Positions 15,633 to 21,461 of a DNA stretch of 29,482 nucleotides are shown piece by piece. Source of the DNA: DATILL01 sp035476575. Its GTDB lineage: Bacteria; Actinomycetota; Actinomycetes; Mycobacteriales; JACQDL01. The notes under the pieces are model-generated. The model worked only from the letters and a program-made list of their open reading frames with translations, did no database searches and was not told where the DNA came from. Position numbers and translations under genes: made by a program. The DNA lies in assembly GCA_035476575.1 (NCBI GenBank), contig DATILL010000119.1:1-29482 (forward strand), read 5' to 3'. How positions within the stretch are numbered: position 1 is the first letter of the stretch; each line of letters begins with the position of its first letter.

Positions 15633-15704
15633 GCTGGTCCGCTGGTCCGCTGGTCCGCTGGTCCGCTGGTCCGCTGGTCCGCTGGTCCGCTGGTCCGCTG
15701 GTCC
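15633..15704. repeat. Octanucleotide tandem repeat (GCTGGTCC) x 9
   Basis: Nine perfect copies of GCTGGTCC run head to tail for 72 bp, with a partial GC after the last. They sit between the DUF5319 promoter and the end of the broken azoreductase gene. Eight is not a multiple of three, so a change in copy number would shift any reading frame crossing it; no supported gene does. Copy number is likely to vary between strains by replication slippage. Confidence 0.95.
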
Positions 15705-15723
15705 GCGGCTGCTGCGCTGGCCG

Positions 15724-16151
15724 CTACGCGGTCAGCCTGGTGGCCAGCGCCCGGGCGTGGACGTCGGCCGAGTGCGCGGCCGAGCGGATGGGCCCGTGCC
15801 GCCGGGACCAGCTCGGCCATCGCGGGGTTCCGGCCTTGAAGGTCGACGGGATCGCCCAGTTGTACATCGGCACGGTGAACAGGTAGGCGTCGGCCTCCAC
15901 CACCTCGGTCAGGAGCAGGTTCCGCGGCGCCAACGCCCCGACCTGCGCGGGAGTGCGTGAGCTGGCGGGGGCGTGCACCCCCGGAGATGTCGGCCTCGGC
16001 GATCGGTGGCACCGGGTCGAGACCGAGGTCCCGGTGGGTAACCGTGCCCTCTGGATGGGGCGCTCTGCCAGGCCGTGCGGAAGGTGTCGGCGATCTCCTT
16101 GGGGACCGAGCTGACCGACTGTGCGGAGGAGTCGATGTGCAGGTGCGCCAT
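15724..16151 (-). pseudogene. azoR: Broken FMN-dependent NADH-azoreductase gene
   Basis: The family signatures are present but split over three frames. The start MAHLHIDSSAQSVSS (ATG at 16151, GGAG site upstream) is followed by PPIAEADISG in a second frame and by LAPRNLLLTEVVEADAYLFT / VPMYNWAIPSTFKA in a third, the last being the flavin-binding region of AzoR/AcpD flavodoxin-fold reductases. The frame changes fit an extra base in a C-run (minus strand; plus 16057-16060) and an extra base in a G-run (plus 15978-15982). After STFKA the central part of the protein is missing and an unrelated-looking tail ends at 15724. The intact family is about 200-210 residues. Homopolymer sequencing errors could explain the frameshifts but not the lost middle. 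Confidence 0.8.
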
Positions 16152-16187
16152 GGGAAGCTCCAGTGTGGCGGCTAGGACGACTTAACT

Positions 16188-16222
16188 GTCTGACAGACGG
16201 TCTCTGAAACAGACAGTCTGTC
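16188..16222. promoter_or_regulatory. Paired palindromic operators between azoR remnant and marR
   Basis: Two 11-bp perfect palindromes lie 13 nt apart: GTCTGACAGAC (16188-16198) and GACAGTCTGTC (16212-16222). Both are built from GTCTG/CAGAC half-sites. The right one overlaps the place where the marR -35 box would be (17-18 nt before TAGCCT at 16240). This is the classic layout for a MarR protein repressing itself and a divergent target, here the azoreductase gene. Confidence 0.75.
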
Positions 16223-16239
16223 AAGCGGCCTGCTGGGGG

Positions 16240-16245
16240 TAGCCT
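16240..16245 (+). promoter_or_regulatory. Putative -10 box (TAGCCT) for leaderless marR
   Basis: TAGCCT ends 6 nt before the GTG at 16252, with no ribosome site in between. The operator palindrome at 16212-16222 would cover its -35 region. Confidence 0.45.
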
Positions 16246-16251
16246 GGACTC

Positions 16252-16755
16252 GTGCCACAGCCGTCCTCCGCGCTGCCGGCCGGCCTAGGGGACAACCTCG
16301 GCTGGTTGCTCGCCCAATGCCTGCGTGCGCACCGGGCCGCGATGGATCGCGCGGTCGCCGACTTCCCGCACGGGCACCGTGGGCTGCAGGCGCTGGCCGG
16401 TGCTGTCCACCGCTGCGCCCGCAACCAGGCCGAGCTCGCCCGGCAGCTCGGCGTCGACCGGACCGTCATGGTCTACCTGGTCGACGACCTTGAGCATGCC
16501 GGCTTGGTCGAGCGGATCCCCGACCCCGCCGACCGGCGCAGCCGGCTGATCCGGGCAACCGAGACCGGGCAGGCCCGGCTGGCCGCCACCCAGACAGCGA
16601 TCAACGCCGCCGAGGCCGAGCTGCTTGCGGCGCTGAGCGACGCCGACCAGGCGCGGTTGCGGGCAATGCTGCGGGAGATAGCCGCCCACCAGATCGGGTC
16701 GGGGTGTCCGGGCAACCCCTGCGACCTCGCCGTCCAGATCACCGAGCTGCCGTAG
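16252..16755 (+). CDS. MarR-family transcriptional regulator
   Basis: The 167-residue product has the MarR winged-helix layout: N-terminal dimerisation helix (LGWLLAQCLRAHRAAMDRAV), a helix-turn-helix in RNQAELARQLGVDRTVMVYLVDDLEHAGLVER (about residues 57-88), then the wing DPADRRSRLIRATETG with the family's DxRxR signature, and a C-terminal dimer helix. A late pair of cysteines (GCPGNPC, near 151-157) could be redox-active, but that is a guess. The GTG start is leaderless by pattern. Two palindromes of matching symmetry lie upstream, and the divergent gene is a broken azoreductase, so the natural role was probably control of a quinone or azo-compound stress enzyme. The regulator itself is intact. 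Confidence 0.88.
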   Translation: MPQPSSALPAGLGDNLGWLLAQCLRAHRAAMDRAVADFPHGHRGLQALAGAVHRCARNQAELARQLGVDRTVMVYLVDDLEHAGLVERIPDPADRRSRLIRATETGQARLAATQTAINAAEAELLAALSDADQARLRAMLREIAAHQIGSGCPGNPCDLAVQITELP

Positions 16756-16770
16756 CCGGAGCCGGCGATG

Positions 16771-16802
16771 CGGGCTCAGGGTTTGCCGGGCTCAGGGTTT
16801 GC
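16771..16802. repeat. Perfect 16-bp tandem duplication at a gene end
   Basis: CGGGCTCAGGGTTTGC occurs twice without a gap (16771-16786 and 16787-16802). The right copy contains the stop codon and last codons of the minus-strand lipoprotein gene, so the left copy is a duplicated gene end that restates the stop. It looks like a recent slippage event. Confidence 0.9.
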
Positions 16803-17376
16803 GGGACACCGGCAGGATGCTGGCGGCTTGGGTGCCGTTGCCGGTGTTGTAGACGCCTAACACGTAGTAGTAGCTCTGCGCGGCACAGTCGAAGCTCAGC
16901 GTGGCGGATCCGTTCGGCGGCAGCGGTCCGGACGCGCCGGGGATGGTCTTCGGGTCGCCTGCGCCGACGGCTACCGGCGTCGGCTGGATCCACGCCACGG
17001 TCGCGTTTTTCGACCGCCAGGTGAGCGTGACCTTGCTGGTGCCCGTGTTGGTGGTGCAGCTCGGCCCGGCGGTGGCCCGGTAGGAGAGGATCTGGGCCGT
17101 TCCGGTCGGCTTGGGTGCCGGGGTCGGGGTGCGTGGCGGCGGGCTGGCCGGCGGCCTAGTGGTCCGCGCCCCGCCACTCGCGCTCGGGGTGGCTGGCCGG
17201 GTGGTCTCCGGTGGTCCAATGCTGAAGATGCTGCCCGGCGTGGTCGGGGCGGTCGCGGACGGCGTCGGCGTGGTGGTGGTCGCCGCTGCCGGGCCGGTCG
17301 CCTGGCCAGGCACGTTGGCCGAGCACCCGGCGAGCCCGCCGAGAACCGCGGCCATGAGAACGATCGAACGAGTCAT
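16792..17376 (-). CDS. Secreted lipoprotein with Thr/Pro linker and Ig-like domain
   Basis: The 194-residue product starts with a signal peptide ending in GLAGC, so it is lipid-anchored outside the cell. A long low-complexity linker rich in Thr, Pro, Ala and Ser (about residues 25-95) precedes a C-terminal domain of about 95 residues with two cysteines (PSCTTN and FDCAAQ), beta-strand patterns such as KVTLTWRSKNATVAWIQP, and a YYYVLGVYN strand. This looks like an immunoglobulin-type beta sandwich that sits beyond the peptidoglycan on the linker; partner unknown. The ATG at 17376 has GGAGG 4 nt upstream. The open frame continues upstream into the repeat array, but that part is not coding. Confidence 0.8.
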   Translation of the reverse strand: MTRSIVLMAAVLGGLAGCSANVPGQATGPAAATTTTPTPSATAPTTPGSIFSIGPPETTRPATPSASGGARTTRPPASPPPRTPTPAPKPTGTAQILSYRATAGPSCTTNTGTSKVTLTWRSKNATVAWIQPTPVAVGAGDPKTIPGASGPLPPNGSATLSFDCAAQSYYYVLGVYNTGNGTQAASILPVSRKP

Positions 17377-17433
17377 GCGGCCTCCGTCGCCAGCCTGTGG
17401 CCGCAGATCGTAGCCGGGTCCGCCATACCGCAT

Positions 17434-17563
17434 GTGGTGACCACTCGGCGTTGTGGTGACCTGTCGTTGGTCGTGGCGCCCGTGTGGTGACCTCTCGGCG
17501 TTGTGGTGACCTGTCGTTGTGCGCAGGCCCCAACAGGTCACCACTTGGCGTTGTGGTGACCTG
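17434..17563. repeat. Array of six GTGGTGACC-core units before guaB
   Basis: Five direct units begin at 17434, 17453, 17484, 17503 and 17553, and one inverted unit at 17537-17544. Intervals are 19, 31, 19 and 50 nt, so the structure is a dimer (two cores 19 bp apart, joined by CTCGGCGTT) repeated every 50 bp. The inverted unit and the last direct unit make a perfect 11-bp hairpin (17534-17544 with 17553-17563, 8-nt loop). The same 19-bp dimer occurs at 6515-6540, so the repeat belongs to one dispersed family. It ends about 60 bp before the guaB -10 box. Confidence 0.9.
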
Positions 17564-17624
17564 AACACGTGGAACCGGAGCCGCGCGCACCCGGCCGTGG
17601 GCAAAGGGTCCGACCGCTCAGCCG

Positions 17625-17630
17625 TAGAGT
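17625..17630 (+). promoter_or_regulatory. Putative guaB -10 box (TAGAGT)
   Basis: TAGAGT lies 36 nt before the guaB ATG, giving a leader of about 30 nt that contains a GAGAAGG ribosome site. The hexamer is identical to the groES -10 box in this window. No clear -35 box is seen. Confidence 0.45.
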
Positions 17631-17666
17631 GGTCACGGACCGCCGCACCCTGCCCGAGAAGGTGTT

Positions 17667-19166
17667 ATGGACTCGCCTGACAAGATCGCCGGCATCGGCC
17701 TGACGTTCGACGATGTGCTGCTCCTCCCGGACGCCTCCGACCTCACCCCCAGCCAGGCAGACACCTCCACCAGGCTGTCCCGCAACATCACCCTGCGGGT
17801 GCCCCTGCTGTCCTCCGCGATGGACACCGTCACCGAGGCCCGGATGGCTATCGCGATGGCCCGCCAGGGCGGCGTCGGCGTGCTGCACCGCAACCTTTCG
17901 ATAGAGGACCAGGCCGCCCAGGTGGACCTGGTCAAGCGGTCCGAGGCCGGCATGGTCAGCAACCCGATCACCTGCTCTCCGAAGGACTCGCTGGCCGACG
18001 TGGACGCGCTGTGCGCGCGGTACCGCATCTCCGGCGCCCCCGTGGTCGACGCCGGGGGCGTGCTTGTCGGCATCGTGACCAACCGCGACATGCGGTTCGA
18101 GCACGACCTCTCCCGCCCAGTGCACGAGGTGATGACCCGGATGCCGCTGGTCACCGCTCCGGTCGGGGTGAGCAAAGACGCGGCGTTCGAGCTGCTACAG
18201 CGGCACAAGGTGGAGAAGCTGCCGCTGGTGGACGACGCTGGCGTGCTGCGCGGGCTGATCACCGTCAAGGACTTCGTCAAGTCCGAGGCGTACCCGCAGG
18301 CCACCAAGGACCCGGACGGCCGGCTGGTGGTCGGCGCGGCGGTCGGGGTGGGGGACGACGGGTTCAAGCGGGCCATGGCGCTGGTCGAGGCCGGGGTCGA
18401 CGTGATCATGGTGGACACCGCGCACGGGCACTCCCGAGCGGTGCTGGAGACGGTGGCCCGGCTCAAGCGGGCCACCACGGTCGACGTCGTCGGTGGGAAC
18501 GTGGCCACCCGGTCCGGCGCGCAGGCCCTGGTCGACGCCGGGGCGGACGGCGTGAAGGTCGGCGTTGGGCCCGGCTCGATCTGCACCACCCGGGTGGTGG
18601 CCGGCGTTGGCGTACCGCAGGTGACCGCCATCCACGAGGCCGCCAGGGCGACCCGGCCGGCCGGCGTACCGCTCATCGGCGACGGCGGCCTGCAGTACTC
18701 CGGCGACATCGCCAAAGCCATCGCGGCCGGGGCCGACGCCGTCATGCTCGGCAGCCTGCTGGCCGGCTGCGAGGAGAGCCCGGGCGAGCTCATCTTCATC
18801 AACGGCAAGCAGTTCAAGAGCTACCGGGGGATGGGCTCGCTGTCCGCGATGCAGTCCCGCGGCGGCGCCGAGGGCCGGGTCCGGTCGTACTCCCGGGACC
18901 GGTACTTCCAGGACGACGTGCACTCCGACGACAAGCTGGTGCCGGAGGGCATCGAGGGCCAGGTGCCCTACCGTGGGCCGCTCGCCGCGGTCGCGCACCA
19001 GCTCGTCGGCGGGCTGCGCTCGGCGATGGGCTACGCCGGGGCGCACACCATCGGCGAGCTGCAGGCCGGCGGCCGGCTGATCCGGATCACCGCGGCCGGG
19101 CTGAAGGAGAGCCATCCGCACGACATCCAGATGACGGTCGAGGCCCCCAACTACCACTCCCGGTAA
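17667..19166 (+). CDS. guaB: IMP dehydrogenase GuaB
   Basis: GuaB oxidises IMP to XMP with NAD+, the first committed step of GMP synthesis. The 499-residue product is full length: TFDDVLLLP near the start, a (beta/alpha)8 barrel interrupted by a pair of CBS domains (about residues 97-210) that bind purine nucleotides and regulate activity, then VDTAHGHS, GGNVAT, and the catalytic loop VGPGSICTTR with Cys306, followed by DGGLQYSGDIAKA, the GMGSL segment and the Arg-Tyr flap (RYFQDD...PEGIEGQVPYRG). All catalytic residues are present. The ATG at 17667 has a GAGAAGG site. guaB3 starts 11 nt after its stop, and guaA is about 6.6 kb downstream on the same strand. Confidence 0.97.
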   Translation: MDSPDKIAGIGLTFDDVLLLPDASDLTPSQADTSTRLSRNITLRVPLLSSAMDTVTEARMAIAMARQGGVGVLHRNLSIEDQAAQVDLVKRSEAGMVSNPITCSPKDSLADVDALCARYRISGAPVVDAGGVLVGIVTNRDMRFEHDLSRPVHEVMTRMPLVTAPVGVSKDAAFELLQRHKVEKLPLVDDAGVLRGLITVKDFVKSEAYPQATKDPDGRLVVGAAVGVGDDGFKRAMALVEAGVDVIMVDTAHGHSRAVLETVARLKRATTVDVVGGNVATRSGAQALVDAGADGVKVGVGPGSICTTRVVAGVGVPQVTAIHEAARATRPAGVPLIGDGGLQYSGDIAKAIAAGADAVMLGSLLAGCEESPGELIFINGKQFKSYRGMGSLSAMQSRGGAEGRVRSYSRDRYFQDDVHSDDKLVPEGIEGQVPYRGPLAAVAHQLVGGLRSAMGYAGAHTIGELQAGGRLIRITAAGLKESHPHDIQMTVEAPNYHSR

Positions 19167-19169
19167 GGT
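19164..19169 (+). promoter_or_regulatory. Putative -10 box (TAAGGT) for guaB3, overlapping the guaB stop
   Basis: TAAGGT begins at the TAA stop of guaB and ends 8 nt before the GTG at 19178. No Shine-Dalgarno sequence is present. If active it gives guaB3 its own leaderless transcript in addition to readthrough from guaB. Confidence 0.35.
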
Positions 19170-19177
19170 TGCTGCCC

Positions 19178-20308
19178 GTGCGCGACATCGTCGAGATCGG
19201 CCAGGGCAAGACAGCCCGCCGCGGCTATCACCTGAACGAGATCGCGCTCGTCCCCTCGCGCCGCACCCGGGCGTCGAAGGACGTGTCGATCCGCTGGCAG
19301 CTCGACGCGCACGAGTTCGCCCTGCCCCTGGTGACCGCGCCGAGCGACGCGATCATCTCGCCGGCGTCGGCGGCGCTGGTCGACTCCCTGGGCGGCCTCG
19401 CGGTGCTGAACGGCGAGGGGCTGTGGGCGCGGTACGAGGACCCGAACCCGATGTTCGAGGAGATCATCGGCGAGGGCGAGCTGCCGGAGGAGATCGCGCT
19501 GCAGCGGCTGTACGCCGAGCCGGTCCGCCCGGACCTGCTGGCCGGCGCCATCAAGCAGCAGCGCGACGTCGGGGCGAACGTGGTCGCCGTCCGGCTCTCG
19601 CCGCAGAAGACCGCCGACCTGGCCGACGCCGTGCTGCGGGCCGGCGCCGACCTGCTCGTCATCCAGGGCACCGTGGTGTCCGCCGAGCACGTCTCCCAGC
19701 AGCACGAGCCGCTGAACCTGAAGACCTTCATCGCCGACCTGGACATCCCGGTGATCGTCGGCGGCTGCGCCGACTACCAGACCGCACTGCACCTGATGCG
19801 CACCGGCGCGGCGGGCATCATTGTCGGGTACGGCGCCAACGCCGGGGCCACCACGCCCAGCGTGCTGGGCATCGACGTGCCGATGGCCACCGCGATCGCC
19901 GAGGCCGCCGCCGCCCGCCGTGACTACCTGGACGAGACCGGCGGCCGGTACGTGCACATCATCGCGCACGGTGACCTGACCACCAGCGGGGACATCGCCA
20001 AGGCGATCGGCTGTGGTGCGGACGCGGTGATGCTCGGCGAGCCGCTGGCGGCCGGTGCGGAGATGCCTGGCCGGGGGGCGTACTGGGACCACACCGTCTC
20101 GCATCCCAGCCTGCCCCGCTCCGCACTGGAGCAGGTGTTACTGGCCGACGAGCGGGTGATGCTGGCCGAGGTGCTGCTCGGTCCGACGTTCGACCCGTCC
20201 GGGCGCCGGAACCTGTTCGGGGCGCTGCGCCGGGCGATGGCCAAGTGCGGGTACTCCACGGTGAAGGAGTTCCAGCGGGTCGAGCTCACCCTCGCCCACC
20301 GCGGCTGA
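19178..20308 (+). CDS. guaB3: GuaB3-family IMPDH-related protein
   Basis: The 376-residue product belongs to the IMPDH/GMP reductase superfamily but is shorter than GuaB because it lacks the two CBS domains. It has the family opening VEIGQGKTARRGYHLNEIALVPSRRTR, SDAIISPA, VIQGTVVSAEHV, VGGCADYQTALHLMRTGAAG and AIGCGADAVMLGEPL. In the loop where GuaB has GPGSICTTR this protein reads GANAGATTPS, so the catalytic Cys is Ala. Other actinobacterial GuaB3 proteins, as I recall them, also lack it. Cyanobacterial GuaB3 has been reported to act as an IMP dehydrogenase; the actinobacterial branch has no assigned reaction. The start GTG at 19178 lies 11 nt after guaB. The stop is immediately followed by a large hairpin shared with the convergent corA gene. 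Confidence 0.93.
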   Translation: MRDIVEIGQGKTARRGYHLNEIALVPSRRTRASKDVSIRWQLDAHEFALPLVTAPSDAIISPASAALVDSLGGLAVLNGEGLWARYEDPNPMFEEIIGEGELPEEIALQRLYAEPVRPDLLAGAIKQQRDVGANVVAVRLSPQKTADLADAVLRAGADLLVIQGTVVSAEHVSQQHEPLNLKTFIADLDIPVIVGGCADYQTALHLMRTGAAGIIVGYGANAGATTPSVLGIDVPMATAIAEAAAARRDYLDETGGRYVHIIAHGDLTTSGDIAKAIGCGADAVMLGEPLAAGAEMPGRGAYWDHTVSHPSLPRSALEQVLLADERVMLAEVLLGPTFDPSGRRNLFGALRRAMAKCGYSTVKEFQRVELTLAHRG

Positions 20309-20388
20309 CCTTCCCCGACGATCATCGAGTTTGTTGGGGTCAAATGATCTCTGCGGGCCCCAGCAACTCGATGATCGCCGCGGAAGGT
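20308..20388. terminator. Large imperfect hairpin between convergent guaB3 and corA genes
   Basis: Two long arms fold back on each other: ACCTTCC (20308-20314) with GGAAGGT (20382-20388), a 4-nt internal loop each side, then CGATCATCGAGTT (20319-20331) with AACTCGATGATCG (20365-20377), and a further near-complementary stretch TTGGGG/CCCCAG. The hairpin spans almost the whole gap between the two stops. It probably ends transcription from both sides, although it lacks T-runs. Its length and sequence would also fit a second dispersed repeat family. Confidence 0.7.
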
Positions 20389-20393
20389 GGGGG

Positions 20394-21422
20394 TCAGAGC
20401 CACTTGCGACGCCGGAAGTAGACGTACAGGACGCCGGCCATGAGCACGATGAGGACGGTGCTGGACACGTAACCCGACCATTTCTGGAAGCCGGGATAGG
20501 GCACGTTCTGGCCGTAGTAGCCGGTGATCGCCGTCGGCACCGCGATGATCGCCGCCCAGGCGGACAGGTTGCGCATGGTGTTGTTGAGCCGGATGTCCTG
20601 CAACGACAGGCTGGTCTCGAAGAGGGTGGTCACCATGTCGCGTAGTGCCTCGGTGGACTCCGCCGCACGCAGCACATGGTCGTACAGGTCTTGGTAGTAC
20701 GGCTCCAGCTCGGCGGGCACGCCCGCCAGCGGGGCACCTTCGGGCCCGCCGTGCCATCGGTGCACGCTGACCACGACGTCCCGCATCGGCAGGATCAACC
20801 GGCGCAGCTCGACCAGGTTCTTGCGCATCCGGAAGTTCTGGCGCTGCGCCTCCCCCGGCATCGGCCGGTCCTCGAACAGGATCTCCTCGACCTGCTCGAC
20901 CCCCTCGTCCAGCACCTGCAGGGCGTCGAACTGGCCGTCCACGATCTCATCGAGTACGGCGTGCAGCAGCGCCGGCACGCCGTACCGCATCAGCTCGGGC
21001 TCGGCGTCCCAGCGCGAGGTGAACCGGTCCGGGCCGAACCAGTGCGCCGAGCGCACCGTGATGAGCGCTCGCTGCAGGATGAACGCCGAGAGCCGGCATG
21101 CCTCGACCTTGCCGGTCGGCTCGTCCAGCCGGACGGCGTACGCCGCCAGGAAGGCGCTGCCGGGATACCGGTCGAACTTCGGCCGCTCGTGCCGGCTGAC
21201 GGCGTCCTCGACCGCGTGTGGGTCCAGGCCCAGCTCCTCCGCCACCACCAGCAGCTTGGCATGGTCTGGGTGGCAAAGATCGGCCCAGACCACGCAGTCC
21301 TCATCTTCGAGATAGTCCGAGACGAGGTCGATCGGGAAGCCCTGGGCCTCAAGCTTGCCGTGCCGCCACACCCTGGTCTGCGGCAGCGGGCAGGGGGCGT
21401 GGTCGGTTGGTCCGTCGGTCAT
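20394..21422 (-). CDS. corA: CorA-family divalent cation transporter
   Basis: The 342-residue product has the CorA layout: a large cytoplasmic alpha/beta N-domain, a long helix (about residues 165-255), and two C-terminal membrane segments (NLSAWAAIIAVPTAITGYYG and VSSTVLIVLMAGVLYVYF) with a basic RRRKWL end. The pore signature at the end of the first membrane helix is usually YGMN; here it reads YYGQN, keeping Gly and Asn. Family members form pentameric channels for Mg2+, or Co2+/Ni2+/Zn2+ in some branches; the substituted signature makes the ion uncertain. I use the ATG at 21422; an upstream in-frame start would add 12 residues. No regulator is adjacent. Confidence 0.88.
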   Translation of the reverse strand: MTDGPTDHAPCPLPQTRVWRHGKLEAQGFPIDLVSDYLEDEDCVVWADLCHPDHAKLLVVAEELGLDPHAVEDAVSRHERPKFDRYPGSAFLAAYAVRLDEPTGKVEACRLSAFILQRALITVRSAHWFGPDRFTSRWDAEPELMRYGVPALLHAVLDEIVDGQFDALQVLDEGVEQVEEILFEDRPMPGEAQRQNFRMRKNLVELRRLILPMRDVVVSVHRWHGGPEGAPLAGVPAELEPYYQDLYDHVLRAAESTEALRDMVTTLFETSLSLQDIRLNNTMRNLSAWAAIIAVPTAITGYYGQNVPYPGFQKWSGYVSSTVLIVLMAGVLYVYFRRRKWL

Positions 21423-21461
21423 GCTGCCATAGTCCCCGGCGGGCCGACCGGAACGCACAGG

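Noticed and set aside
15590..15960. Plus-strand frame encoding repeated SAGPLVRW peptides
   Set aside because: It is a translation of the octanucleotide repeat and has no family match beyond it.
17434..17563. CRISPR array
   Set aside because: Repeats are short, spacing is 19/31 nt, one unit is inverted, spacers are themselves similar, and no cas gene is present.
17377..17604. N-terminal extension of the lipoprotein gene
   Set aside because: It runs through the repeat array and would bury the signal peptide; the ATG at 17376 has its own ribosome site.
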